Source: Trichomonas vaginalis G3
Taxonomy: Eukaryota; Parabasalia; Trichomonadida; Trichomonadidae
Length of the DNA: 64,000 nt
Assembly (NCBI RefSeq): GCF_026262505.1
Contig: NC_067203.1
Location: 6,510,001 to 6,574,000 of the forward strand
Direction: 5' to 3'
Every line of letters starts with the position of its first letter. Position 1 is the first letter of the stretch. Positions 49,787-59,809 of this stretch are shown here, one piece after another. A model generated the notes under the pieces. It did no database searches, was not told the origin of the DNA, and saw only the letters and a program-made list of their open reading frames with translations. The position numbers and the translations under genes were made by a program.

Positions 49787-49975
49787 TTCATCAACATGGA
49801 ATTCACCAGAGATTGCATTCACAGAAGAAGACCAGTTCTACGCAGACCTATGCAAGAAGAAGCACTAGTCAACAGTCGAGAAAGGAATGTAATTCTTTGA
49901 TGTCCATAAAGATCCACATGTTGAACAAGATGTCGAACAATACAAACAACTTCTTGAAAAAATACTTTATTTGAT
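49787..49975 (+). pseudogene. Decayed 3' fragment of an MdaB-like gene
   Basis: TCATCAACATGGAATTCACC and the following bases match the coding strand of the MdaB-like gene from codon 131 or so onward (STWNAPEIAFTEE), then resume after an internal loss of about 30 to 40 bases at the part coding for FFDVHKDPHVEQ and end near the part coding for QLLEKYF. It lies 46 bases from the head of the intact ankyrin gene, in head-to-head orientation, which mirrors the MdaB gene and the ankyrin gene at 43.6-44.8 kb. Confidence 0.85.
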
Positions 49976-50264
49976 AATTTCAACAGCAATTTAAAAGAAA
50001 TGTTCTTCTAAGCATTACAAAATACCAAGATCATTAATGCAATAATAAACCATTACATATTATGTTAAATTTTATTAATAAACATAAATCTAGAAAAAAT
50101 TATTCTTTTTTTCAAGATCAAATTGATTTATTCGACCTAATCTAGTACGTCAAATGCATAGTGTATCTCTAATAACTGCTCAATACCAATTTCTTCATAT
50201 ACAAAATCGTTCTGTTTTACCACAAATCTATTTTATATTTCATATCACTAGTCTCATTCAAAAA
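49976..50264. promoter_or_regulatory. Spacer and Initiator of the chromodomain gene
   Basis: AT-rich spacer. TCATTCA at 50254-50260 lies 4 bases before the ATG at 50265 and is a textbook trichomonad Initiator. It decides the start of the long gene against an upstream in-frame ATG at 50154. Confidence 0.6.
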
Positions 50265-53200
50265 ATGTCTGAAGAAGACTTCCCTTATGATAAAATCCTC
50301 GGTGTGAGGAAAACAGAGGGAAGAGCATCAGAATATTTAGTGAAATATAAAGGCCAATCGTATCAAAAGCTTGAATGGGTTCAAGATACGAAAATCCGCC
50401 GTTATAATGACGGTCAAAACTTCATTGCTAGAGCTAATCGTTCAGGAATCAAACAAGAACCACCATTTTATGATCCTGAATACGAAATTATTGACAAAAT
50501 CGTATCAGAAAACGATAATAAATTCCTCGTTAAATGGAAAAAACTTGGATACGATCAATTAACATGGGAAACAACTGCTGATCAACTAGAAATCGCTCGT
50601 TATCGCCATATGTCTTTACAAACACTTCCAACGTTAGATGAAAGCATGCAAAGACCATTTGTTTTTCCAGATCAACCAACATGTCCATTATCATCAAATG
50701 AACTCATTTCATATAATTATTTGAAAAATCAAATTCTTACAGAAAATTTAATTACCATAACGGATAAATATTGTTTCCGATCAACTAAAGTAATTTCAGC
50801 AATAATTTCAGATTTACTACTCAATCCAGAAGAAAAAGGTCCTTTCTTGATTTTAACAGCATATGATGAAGTTGAAGACTTCAATATTGCCTTACACGAG
50901 TGCTCATTTAGAAACCACCCTGCATGCTATGTTGGTTCTAAAGATAGCAAAGCCAAAATGAACGAACTTGATATGGTTTTTGCTCCTCATGTACTGAAAT
51001 ACAATGTAATGATTACAACACCAGATATGTTTGTATCTGAACTTGACTATTTTAAGAACATTAGCTGGAGATTACTCATCGTAAACGATAATCAAACATT
51101 TAATACAATAAAAAGACGTCATTACAAAGAAATGGAAGCTTTAGAAGTTTACAAACGTGTCAAACTTGACTTCCAAAGCCTCTCTTCCTCATTAAATGGC
51201 TTACAACATATAGTTGACGATTTAATGGCAAAAGAATTCAAACCATTGCTTACTCCTGAGGAACATACAGCTACAGAAAATGTCAAGAAAGTCATAGATC
51301 CTATTATTCAAGGCCAACATAAGCGTGGAGCCACAAATTCCAAGAATTATACTGTTAATTGCCCAATAAATGAAATACAATGCCTCGCAATACAAAGAGC
51401 TATATATGAGAACCGTGATCATATCAAAGAAAACGATTTCTTCTACTTAGCCCAAAAGATTTTCCGTTGTATTCATCATCCATTGATTGCTTATGGAGAT
51501 CTTGATGTTAAAAACATTGATTCGTCCACAAAGATGCAAGTTCTCATGGAAATGATCAAATACACGGTCGAAGAAGGAAAATCTTTAGTTGTTATTTCAC
51601 AATTCATAACTTTCCTTGATATTCTTGAAGATATTCTTCGAACAAAGAATTTCATGTGGCGTAGATTCACTCGCGTTGATGCATCTGCTGAAAATGGCTC
51701 AGAAGTCTTCACAGAAGGAAAAATTTCAGTTTTTCTTTTTGATTCAAGACTTTCCAGCGAAATTGATTTGCCATTACATATCATAGACAAAGCAGTTTTA
51801 ATTGATGAACCATTAACATGCTGGATGAACATATTAAGGACACATAGAGAAGGAAGAATTTCTGTTTCAAAAGTTTCAGAAATTTACAAACTTGAAGAAG
51901 TGAATTTAAACGAAGAAAAACTGTTTTCTATTTGTAATGACTCATCGAGTCCACAGTATGCAAATATAGAGTCTATATGCCGTAAAGCATCTATATCTGC
52001 ATCTGTTCCTTCTCCTGTTCCTGATGAAATTTCTCTTTTAAACGCTGCAACATTAGATACAAGAAGAAGCAACAAAGGTGAAGACGGATTCGATATTCCT
52101 GACTTCTGGAATGTTTTCTTCGAAGTTGTCGAAGAGCCAAAGCTTCCTATATTGCAGACACGTCCTGAAGGATCGAAATGGACTGTTTTGGATCGAGAAA
52201 ACTTAGTCAGATGGATACAAAGAGTTGGATTAAACAGAACTAATGATTTAATCAAACTTTCGAGATTGAATTTCTCTCCTGATGAAGTCACATTGGCTGT
52301 TAAGTCATTGATAAGAGAAGTACTAAGATTAACACAATCATTGGCTGCATTTCCTGTTGCAAGGTCTGTTTTGAGCCAAGATACAGATGAAGACATTGAA
52401 AAACAAACAAAATTTATTAACGAAAAACCGTTTTCTGACCTCACTTTTGTAGAAATGCTTCGATTAGACGCAACACAGTTTTTAAGGCGTCTTGAGAACC
52501 TGTTTTATATCTATTCTTTGTTTGAGAAAAATCCCGATTCGTGGACAAATATTCCTCCATTAAAATTGGCCGGTGCTTTACCAGCACAAATCTGGAATGA
52601 TGATAGAGATAAATGTTTGTTATATGTAAACTACAAATACGGATTTGGAGTTTACGATCATGTCGCTGATTCCGATATCCAATTGATCCCAATTCTTGGA
52701 GAATACCAACAAAACATTGAACACATTAAACTCGATGAAAGAGCATTGAGATTGGCTGATTCCGCCAAAAGATTGCAACTTTCTGATGACAAAGTTATTG
52801 AATCATTGAGTCAGTTGACTTACGAGAACTGGACAAATGAAGAAATGTCTAAAGTCATTGCTTTCTTGTTGAAATTCGGTTTGGTTAATAAAGATGGAAC
52901 GAAAAATTACGACCAAATCAAGGAATCGTTGAATTTGCAGAAAACAACAAAAGAAATACAAGAATACATTGATTTCTTACTTCTTGCATGCGAAAATCCA
53001 CAATCTATTTCTAGTAACATGATATATAACACTGGACAAAAAGTTTTGCAAAGAATTAATGCAATGGAAAAGTTATTAACTCTTTTATCAAGTTTAGACG
53101 AAAATACTGAAATTCCATTCTTCGAATCAGCTCCTAAATGGAGAAATGCTCCTCCGCAATGGACAAGTGAACTTGAATACAAGTTCTTTGTTGAAGTTGC

Positions 53201-54263
53201 AAAATGTGGTTTTGGTGAATTGAATTTAATATTTTCACAAGAACCATTTATCAAAGTTTTCGAGAATGGACCTCCTGCTTTCATGCTAAACGACCATGCC
53301 GTTGCGAAAAGAGTTGAAGCATTGCATCAATTCAAGAATTCAGGATCAAAAGTCGTTGTTGAGAAGAAGAAGAAATCAGAGAAACATAAAAGAAGTGAAA
53401 GTGCTTTATGTCCAAAACCTGTAACAGTTGCAGGACTTGCCGAACTTGAAGATGGAGAAATAGAATATCCAATCATGATCACGCCTTCCTCCTTCATTCT
53501 CAACATTGGTAGAGTTGTCTATGATAGACCTGGATGGCACACTTCGAGATATATTTATCCGGCTGGTTATAAATCAATGAAACTCTTTGCTTCTGTTAAA
53601 AACCCCGAAGAAAGAGTTAATTGGATCAGTGAAATCTGTGGTACAGGTAAGAAAACACCTGTTTTCAAAGTGTACATGGAAGATGATCCAAAAGTTTGTT
53701 TCACGGCTGAATCTCCTTCTGCTCCTTGGGTTAATGTTTTAAAGGCTGTTTCTGAAGCTAAAAAAGAAAAGTCTAAAAGTAATTCAATTTCTGGTCCAGA
53801 TGCTTTTCTTTTAACAGCGCCCGTTGTAACTTATTTGATACAGAATTTACCTAATGCACATAAATGCATGCAATACAACTTCAAAGAGATCAAAGGAGCT
53901 CCTGCAAAACCACCAAGAATTGCTAAACATGAAGATGAAACAGAAATTAATGATCAAAATACAGAAACAACATCAACAGAACAACAAACAAATGAAAATA
54001 ATGAAACTATAACAGATGTAAGTAAATCACCAAAGAGAAGATCAAGAAGAAATGATGATGATACAGAATTAGAACCAAATGAAGTAATCGGAATTGCAGC
54101 TTCTATTCCAAGAAGAGTTCATAAACAGGTCCGAAGATCAAGTTCTAGTGAGTCAGAGATTGATTCTGATTCAGATAGAAGTGATAGAAACGATGAAGCG
54201 GATGAGGATGATGATAGAGATGCCATAATATCTGATATGGATGACTCTGATGATTATGAATAA
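50265..54263 (+). CDS. Double-chromodomain, inactive Snf2-type protein with FYRN/FYRC
   Basis: 1332 residues. Two chromodomains lie at about 6-50 (YLVKYKGQSYQKLEWV) and 72-115 (FLVKWKKLGYDQLTWE), as in CHD remodellers. About 140-330 and 400-545 follow the outline of the two Snf2 lobes, but the signature residues are gone: no GxGKT-type motif I, VNDNQTFNTI where DEAH and following residues belong, and RTHREGR in place of the usual motif VI. About 660-1050 is helical, perhaps SANT/SLIDE-like. FYRN (IYPAGYKSMKLFASV) and FYRC (SGPDAFLLTAPVVTYLIQ) lie at about 1080-1140 and 1174-1208, then an acidic, serine-rich tail. A chromatin-binding scaffold without ATPase activity is inferred. Confidence 0.8.
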   Translation: MSEEDFPYDKILGVRKTEGRASEYLVKYKGQSYQKLEWVQDTKIRRYNDGQNFIARANRSGIKQEPPFYDPEYEIIDKIVSENDNKFLVKWKKLGYDQLTWETTADQLEIARYRHMSLQTLPTLDESMQRPFVFPDQPTCPLSSNELISYNYLKNQILTENLITITDKYCFRSTKVISAIISDLLLNPEEKGPFLILTAYDEVEDFNIALHECSFRNHPACYVGSKDSKAKMNELDMVFAPHVLKYNVMITTPDMFVSELDYFKNISWRLLIVNDNQTFNTIKRRHYKEMEALEVYKRVKLDFQSLSSSLNGLQHIVDDLMAKEFKPLLTPEEHTATENVKKVIDPIIQGQHKRGATNSKNYTVNCPINEIQCLAIQRAIYENRDHIKENDFFYLAQKIFRCIHHPLIAYGDLDVKNIDSSTKMQVLMEMIKYTVEEGKSLVVISQFITFLDILEDILRTKNFMWRRFTRVDASAENGSEVFTEGKISVFLFDSRLSSEIDLPLHIIDKAVLIDEPLTCWMNILRTHREGRISVSKVSEIYKLEEVNLNEEKLFSICNDSSSPQYANIESICRKASISASVPSPVPDEISLLNAATLDTRRSNKGEDGFDIPDFWNVFFEVVEEPKLPILQTRPEGSKWTVLDRENLVRWIQRVGLNRTNDLIKLSRLNFSPDEVTLAVKSLIREVLRLTQSLAAFPVARSVLSQDTDEDIEKQTKFINEKPFSDLTFVEMLRLDATQFLRRLENLFYIYSLFEKNPDSWTNIPPLKLAGALPAQIWNDDRDKCLLYVNYKYGFGVYDHVADSDIQLIPILGEYQQNIEHIKLDERALRLADSAKRLQLSDDKVIESLSQLTYENWTNEEMSKVIAFLLKFGLVNKDGTKNYDQIKESLNLQKTTKEIQEYIDFLLLACENPQSISSNMIYNTGQKVLQRINAMEKLLTLLSSLDENTEIPFFESAPKWRNAPPQWTSELEYKFFVEVAKCGFGELNLIFSQEPFIKVFENGPPAFMLNDHAVAKRVEALHQFKNSGSKVVVEKKKKSEKHKRSESALCPKPVTVAGLAELEDGEIEYPIMITPSSFILNIGRVVYDRPGWHTSRYIYPAGYKSMKLFASVKNPEERVNWISEICGTGKKTPVFKVYMEDDPKVCFTAESPSAPWVNVLKAVSEAKKEKSKSNSISGPDAFLLTAPVVTYLIQNLPNAHKCMQYNFKEIKGAPAKPPRIAKHEDETEINDQNTETTSTEQQTNENNETITDVSKSPKRRSRRNDDDTELEPNEVIGIAASIPRRVHKQVRRSSSSESEIDSDSDRSDRNDEADEDDDRDAIISDMDDSDDYE

Positions 54264-54324
54264 ATATGATATTTTTTTTATAATAAAGTCATTTTGATTA
54301 TTTAAGTCTCCATATTTTACTCTA

Positions 54325-54538
54325 AGGGTGCACTTACCACTTTCTGACACACTCTCATAGATTGTTTGAAGATCTGATATAATACTATGACTTGATATTG
54401 CATAATCATATAAAATAATAAAAAGAAAATGAAAAAAAAATCTGTTAATTAATTAATTAATTATGCGGTGAAATCTATATCACAAATCGGAGATGTCAAA
54501 ATATTTGAGAGAATGTCAGAAAGTGGTAAGTTCACCCT
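54325..54538. mobile_element. 214 bp TA-flanked MITE, family 2
   Basis: Left end AGGGTGCACTTACCACTTTC and right end GAAAGTGGTAAGTTCACCCT form an inverted repeat that extends to about 32 bases through CTGACA and CTCTCA. TA lies on both sides (54323-54324 and 54539-54540). Related copies lie at 18102-18315 and, as an end only, near 39034-39058. Confidence 0.88.
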
Positions 54539-54720
54539 TAAGTTTTTTGCTAGAAATTTGAGAGAAACTCAATGAAAAATTTGAAAAGCAGTCAAAATTT
54601 GTAAACATAGGCTAAAAGTTTAGAAAAATTATGATCATTATCAAGATGGTTATGAAAAATGTGTTATTTTAAAGAATTATCAAAAATTTGTGAAAATTAT
54701 TTAATTTACTTTTTAATTTT

Positions 54721-55209
54721 CTAAATTATTCCATTTTTATGGAGCCATTTTTCAACATCAGTACGACAATTTCGGCATCTGGTATTTCTAATCGCTAATC
54801 CATCTTTAACTATTGCTTTTGGACAAAGTTTCTTAATTTCATTAACAATACTGCCTAAGCCACTTCCCATATGTGTATCAAATGGCAATATTGTCTTATT
54901 CTCAAATTTATACTTCTCCAAAAATGTGAAAGTTGCATTCGGAAAAAGCTCACCCCAACAAGGATTTCCTAAAATGATGACATCGTAATCATCTGGATTT
55001 GTAAGCTCATCCAAAAGATCTGGACGTGCATTTTGATCTCGTTCTCTTTTGAAAGCTTCAACTAAATCATTATAAGAGTCTATATTACTCGTCCTAGATC
55101 TAATCTCAAAAATATCTCCACCTATAACCTTATGGATGATATCTGCAACAGATTTTGTTGTACCAGTTTGTGAATAGTAAGCAATTAGAATCCTCTGAGA
55201 AGAGCTCAT
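54721..55209 (-). CDS. Flavodoxin-like protein
   Basis: 162 residues. The FMN phosphate loop is AYYSQTGTTKSVADII at about 9-24, and a second flavin loop lies at GNPCWGELFPNATFTFLEKY (about 81-100), followed by a THMGSGLGS loop (about 112-120). It matches the short flavodoxins of the Flavodoxin_4 type found in anaerobes. These carry electrons or reduce small molecules using FMN. A C-terminal RNTRCRNCRTDVEKWL segment has a CxxC pair not found in ordinary flavodoxins. TCATTTCATTTAATAA on the minus strand before the ATG is a good Initiator. A fragment of a paralogue lies 340 bases upstream. Confidence 0.85.
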   Translation of the reverse strand: MSSSQRILIAYYSQTGTTKSVADIIHKVIGGDIFEIRSRTSNIDSYNDLVEAFKRERDQNARPDLLDELTNPDDYDVIILGNPCWGELFPNATFTFLEKYKFENKTILPFDTHMGSGLGSIVNEIKKLCPKAIVKDGLAIRNTRCRNCRTDVEKWLHKNGII

Positions 55210-55546
55210 TTATTAAATGAAATGACAAAATTCTATATTTATTTAAATATCCGTTTTCATTGAAAAATTGAATAGATTTCAGTCTTTACACGGATATATT
55301 TACAGAAATTAGGATATGAATTCACATCATTATCGTTAAAATTTTAGAGATATAAACTCTCACAATCTTCATAAAATATAAATTTATGGATAATATATAA
55401 TCAAAACATCATTTATTCAAAGATTCCGATAATGAGTTTACTTTCATTATTGTTTCAGGCAATACAATCCAGGTTTTTAATCATATAAATATTATCTAAG
55501 ATAAAACAATGAATGAATTTTATGAAATATCAAAAATAAAAATAAA
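55210..55546. other. Spacer between flavodoxin gene and its fragment
   Basis: AT-rich, no gene. The Initiator-like sequence of the flavodoxin gene is at its left edge (55210-55228). Confidence 0.4.
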
Positions 55547-55640
55547 TTATATTATTCCATTCTTATGCAACCACTTTTGAACATCATCATGACATGTTGT
55601 GCATCTTGTGTATCTAACTGACAGTCCATCTGTAACAATT
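55547..55640 (-). pseudogene. 3' end fragment of a second flavodoxin-like gene
   Basis: Minus-strand reading gives VTDGLSVRYTRCTTCHDDVQ and ends KWLHKNGII, matching the last 30 residues of the flavodoxin coded at 54721-55209, including the CxxC pair and the same end. Upstream the match stops. It is the stump of a tandem duplicate. The protein differs at about a third of positions, so the copy was probably functional for a time before loss. Confidence 0.85.
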
Positions 55641-55850
55641 CAAAGTTTTTTATAAATTTCATTATGAAATCCTTAATACTTGATGAATATCTTTGTAATA
55701 GTAAAATAATGAGGAGTAAACACTTTAAATAAGTCAACATCCAAAATTCAAAATTCAATTTTGAAATTAGCTATTTTAATGCATTTTTTATAATGCATTC
55801 TCACATGTAGATGATTTAAATGCAAAAATCCATGGAAAACAAAACATAAA
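55641..55850. other. Spacer before the syntaxin gene
   Basis: AT-rich, no feature recognised. Confidence 0.35.
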
Positions 55851-56675
55851 ATGTGGGTGACAAAACAAAGTGGATTTCGCCACATTTTAACAGATCAATT
55901 TGTATCATTCAGAGCTGCAAATTCTGCATCTCGTGGCCCCAGGCCTACAAATTGCCAGGAAAATAACTATTTAATACAAACTTCAGAAGATCTTTCAACA
56001 AAATTTTCATTTCTTAATAAAAAAATCGAAGAATTAGAACAACTATTTATTAAGAGATCGAAACCAACATTTGATACTAATTCAATTGAATTAATCGATC
56101 ACGATATTCGATTATTAACTAGCGATATCTCTTCCAGAATATCAGTATTAAGAAATGGTATCAAAAAACCGATCAAAACAACAGATAATGATGAAGCAGC
56201 TATTCTTTTGAACTTACAACAAAGCCAATGCGCGAGATTAGCACAAGTTGTATCAAAATTCAGAAATCTACAAGCAAATCGCAAAGGAGAAGCTCATATT
56301 GAAAACGATGTTGATGATCCAATCTCTGCAATGTATGCTGATTTTGAACCTCAATTAACTCCTGACCAAATGACTTTACTACATAGAAATGAGGAAGAAT
56401 TGAGAAACCAAAACGATGAGCTTGCTAGAATGGTCACAATGATGAACGATCTCAATGAAATGTTTAAAGATCTTTCTCTCTTGATTTTTGAGCAAGGAAC
56501 GCTACTCGATAGAATTGACACAAAGATAGAGGTTGCTATTCAACAGGTTGAGAAGGGAAATCAGCAACTTACAGACGCCAATAATTATCAAAAATCGAAA
56601 TGCATTTACATCTATATAGCTACTGTTTGTGCATTGATTATCATCTGCTTGTTTGTAATTATTTTAAAGAAATAA
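55851..56675 (+). CDS. Qa-SNARE, syntaxin-16/Tlg2-like
   Basis: 274 residues. The head ILTDQFVSFR (about 12-21) is like the N-terminal peptide of Tlg2/syntaxin 16. About 45-145 form the regulatory helices. The SNARE motif runs from about 187 to 240, with the zero-layer glutamine in LIFEQGTLLDRID (Q215); the EQGTxLDRID string is characteristic of the Tlg2/syntaxin-16 branch. A C-terminal membrane span lies at about 252-271 (IYIATVCALIIICLFVIIL) with a two-lysine tail. It would act in fusion at the trans-Golgi or endosome. All key layers look intact. Confidence 0.9.
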   Translation: MWVTKQSGFRHILTDQFVSFRAANSASRGPRPTNCQENNYLIQTSEDLSTKFSFLNKKIEELEQLFIKRSKPTFDTNSIELIDHDIRLLTSDISSRISVLRNGIKKPIKTTDNDEAAILLNLQQSQCARLAQVVSKFRNLQANRKGEAHIENDVDDPISAMYADFEPQLTPDQMTLLHRNEEELRNQNDELARMVTMMNDLNEMFKDLSLLIFEQGTLLDRIDTKIEVAIQQVEKGNQQLTDANNYQKSKCIYIYIATVCALIIICLFVIILKK

Positions 56676-57021
56676 AAAAATTGATAAAAAAATATAATTT
56701 TTTTAAGTAAAAACGTGACTATAAATGACATATTTCACGTGGAAATGAATGATATTTTGTTAATTTTACAATACTCAGACTTTATTATTTAAATACAAAA
56801 TTTACTGATAAATTATTTGTTAAAAGCCAATAAAAATCAGTAACTAGACATTCAAGAAAATTCTCCATGTTGCCTTTCTATTCTTTTCTCATAAATTTAA
56901 ATATTCTCCTCATGGCATTAATTTAATCAAAATGCATAAAAGCGCCTTAATTTTTAAAGGAAAAAGATTATTTAAATTGAACAAAAAAAGAAATAAATAC
57001 AAGAAAATTTATTATTATAAT
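56676..57021. other. Convergent intergenic stretch
   Basis: About 345 AT-rich bases. No feature recognised. Confidence 0.4.
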
Positions 57022-57999
57022 CTAAAGTAGTGCTGTACCTTGTAGAAGCTGAGCACGGCTATCAGAAGTGATGAGAGAAGACAAGCTTTCATGTTTTCTC
57101 TTGATTTGGTAGTCAGACCAAAGCTGTTCATCGAATTTATTCACTTGATTAATTGCATCAATATCTTCTGGATCAATTGGCGTTTCTTTGACAAGTTCAC
57201 GCTTCTTTTTGATTAATTTGGCCGCTGCTTTGAGTTGTCCAGAGCGATGAGCAAGATCTTTGGTTTTAGAGTGGAATTTTTGAATAGTTTCGTGATGGTT
57301 ATCAACTCTATTCCTAATAGTTTCATTAAACTCTTCTTTTTCTTTGTTACGACGGTTGGTAACTGTATTTTCGAATTTAGTTTGATTATATTCACGAGAT
57401 TCAACTAAATCATCGATGAGCACTTGGATACCAGGTTGGCCAATATGGCGTGCTGGATAAATGAATGGTCTGTTGCTGAAATGATGATTAAATGGTGGTA
57501 AAACGCGTTTTGGTTCCTCTGGGCTGTCCAAAAGCTGCCAATGACAACCCCCACGAGGAATATGAATTGTTGAGTGATGTAAATGCTCAATATCTTCTTC
57601 CTTTGGATTGCAGGCAGGACAATACTGAATAATATTCCTGTTTGGTCTGAAAGATGTTGATGGGCGCTGTGGAGAATTTTTTGTAAATCTGTCATCGAAA
57701 TTGTTGAGCATATCTAAATCAACACCTTCTGGCATTGGTAGATTAGGTTTTTTCAGGGATTGATTTTTCCCTGCTTTTTTATTTTGGAACTTTTCAACTT
57801 CATATATGGCATCACTTTCTTCTTTTTGAGCCATATAATCATCGGCAATTTTTTGCAAAGATCTAATTTCGTAACTAGACTTTGGTCTTGTTGTAGCAGA
57901 TAGGGTAGTAAGTCCCATATTGGAAAATCCATCATCTCTCCTATACGATCTTCGGCTGTGGACCGTGACTGTCCTAATGTCTCCGGCCTGTGCAGTCAT
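57022..57999 (-). CDS. Unknown charged protein with CPAC motif
   Basis: 325 residues. The head is basic and serine/arginine-rich (TVHSRRSYRRDDGFSNMG). About 40-75 and 205-310 are charged helices, probably coiled coil (NRRNKEKEEFNETIRNRV). The middle, about 118-195, has YCPACNPKEEDIEHLHHSTIH and IPRGGCHWQLLDSPEEP, which might bind a metal through two Cys and several His, but the spacing fits no family I know. A cytoskeletal or flagellar protein is possible by general look only. Confidence 0.6.
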   Translation of the reverse strand: MTAQAGDIRTVTVHSRRSYRRDDGFSNMGLTTLSATTRPKSSYEIRSLQKIADDYMAQKEESDAIYEVEKFQNKKAGKNQSLKKPNLPMPEGVDLDMLNNFDDRFTKNSPQRPSTSFRPNRNIIQYCPACNPKEEDIEHLHHSTIHIPRGGCHWQLLDSPEEPKRVLPPFNHHFSNRPFIYPARHIGQPGIQVLIDDLVESREYNQTKFENTVTNRRNKEKEEFNETIRNRVDNHHETIQKFHSKTKDLAHRSGQLKAAAKLIKKKRELVKETPIDPEDIDAINQVNKFDEQLWSDYQIKRKHESLSSLITSDSRAQLLQGTALL

Positions 58000-58560
58000 T
58001 TTGTGAATTTTACAAAAATATACGTTGCCTAAATTTTTTCTGCTTTAAGCATTGAGTATTGCATTACCTATACAAATCATTATTCTTTAGTTTGTGCTCA
58101 ATGAGATTTGACGACAATTGTCAATTCTTCGAAATTTTCAATAAATTTTAAGGATGAATTATTAAAGACATCAAAGGCAGACAGGAAAGAAATGCTACGA
58201 TATAAATGAATGCTACAATTTATAATATTCCGGCAATGCTTATCAAATCTCCAGTGGGAATGTAGAGGTAAGAGCTATATGGAACCACTATACAACCATC
58301 ATTATTTCATTCTCACTATATAACACACAAACTTTTGGTTCAATAACACAAATATAAAAATGGATATGAGACTGGAGAGCAATTACTTGAATCTCATATC
58401 TCAAAATATAAATTAATAAGTCTCCTCACACTTTCAAGCTCGATTTTTTAAAAAATAGTGTGCGGTAATTAAAAAATTTTGAAACTTTATATCTAAGCCA
58501 AAAAGTGATATTTGCCTCTTTGATGTACAAAATATTATACATACATTTAGAAATTAAAAG
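58000..58560. other. Intergenic stretch
   Basis: About 560 bases. A nearby pair of GAATGCTAC motifs (58187 and 58209) is the only repetition noticed. No gene or RNA is supported. Confidence 0.4.
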
Positions 58561-59133
58561 TCAAATTGCTTGATTCAGAATGTTTTTGACAATCTTTTCA
58601 AGGAAATCTATTTTATTAGTTAGATCCTGGGCTACATTAATTATCTTCTGGAAATCAGCTTTTGGAATTGATATCATTGAAATTGGGGAAGGCTGTGGTG
58701 GTGTTGGTTGAATGAAGCCTGTTCTTTCGAGAAATTCTTTTAGTTCTGGAGTTTCATTCTTGAAAAATGCGTTCATCTTCTTGTAGATTGCCTTCGTTTT
58801 CGCTATGCCCGAAAGAGAATTAATTTCTGCATCATGATCTCTAATATAACTTTGGTACTCATTTTTTGCTTCTCCTAGCGTCACTTTATCAAGACCATAG
58901 GGATTGTCATTTATATTCTCTTCAGATTTTGAATTCTTTGTTTGTGTTACGGCTTGAAGATAGCCGCCATTTTCGAGGAATTTCCTAAGTTGTGGTGATT
59001 CCTTCTTGAAAAATTCGTTTGTTTTGTTGAAGATCGTTGTTGCTTTATCATCATTGTCTCTAAGATGACATCGATAATCATCTTTTGCTTTATTGATTAT
59101 CTCGTTATCAAGGTTGTAAATGTTGGTTGCCAT
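58561..59133 (-). CDS. Unknown protein with two copies of a 50-residue module
   Basis: 190 residues. Residues of about 5-60 and 80-140 are two versions of one module: AKDDYRCHLRDND, IFNKTNEFFKKESPQLRKFL, GGYLQ in the first, and AKNEYQSYIRDHD, IYKKMNAFFKNETPELKEFL, TGFIQ in the second. A proline-rich link (PTPPQPSP) and a C-terminal helix (about 155-190) that may oligomerise follow. I do not recognise the module. The ATG is preceded on the minus strand by TCATTTTTAC (59139-59148), a good Initiator. Confidence 0.7.
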   Translation of the reverse strand: MATNIYNLDNEIINKAKDDYRCHLRDNDDKATTIFNKTNEFFKKESPQLRKFLENGGYLQAVTQTKNSKSEENINDNPYGLDKVTLGEAKNEYQSYIRDHDAEINSLSGIAKTKAIYKKMNAFFKNETPELKEFLERTGFIQPTPPQPSPISMISIPKADFQKIINVAQDLTNKIDFLEKIVKNILNQAI

Positions 59134-59809
59134 ACCAAGTAAAAATGATTTTTAGTCAAGTTTTTTTTTTCTCACTTCAAAATTATTGGAATCGAATTTT
59201 ACAAATTTTGACTATTATAGTTCACCTTGATATTTTGTTCATCAACTGATTTCTAGTCAAAAAAAAATTAGGATTCCTGCTTCTCATGGGGTCAATATTG
59301 TGCTTAAGCAAATGAATTTAGGAATGCAATTTATCAAAGAGTCAGAAGTCCACATTGCTATATGCCATATGGTAAAGGCGAGACACACTTAATTCATAAT
59401 AATTATACGCCAATTTTAAATGTAGAAAGCTAATAGACAACTTTTTTAAATAAATACTTATTATGATATAGGTTTCAATAATATTTCCGTAATATACTTA
59501 TTTGTTACTACATACATGACCATGAAAATTAGCATGTAAAATTTGAATCAGAAATAATCGTTAACGATTTTATATCTTTGACTTTTTGATAAATAATGGT
59601 CAACTACATGTTCACATCTAGATTCAAAGAGTGAAATTATGTCAGAAATGTTGTAAACAGAAATTCATCAAAAGTGACACCTCAGAAAAGCTAAAATATT
59701 GAATTTTTGGAACTGTTGATAGAGCACGTTTTTAAATATTAATTAAAGTAAATGTATATTTTGTAAAGATTCTTTTTAATAAAAAAATAAAATTTTGAAG
59801 AAGAACACA
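59134..59809. other. Intergenic stretch
   Basis: About 675 AT-rich bases between the module gene and the palindromic element. No gene recognised. Confidence 0.4.
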
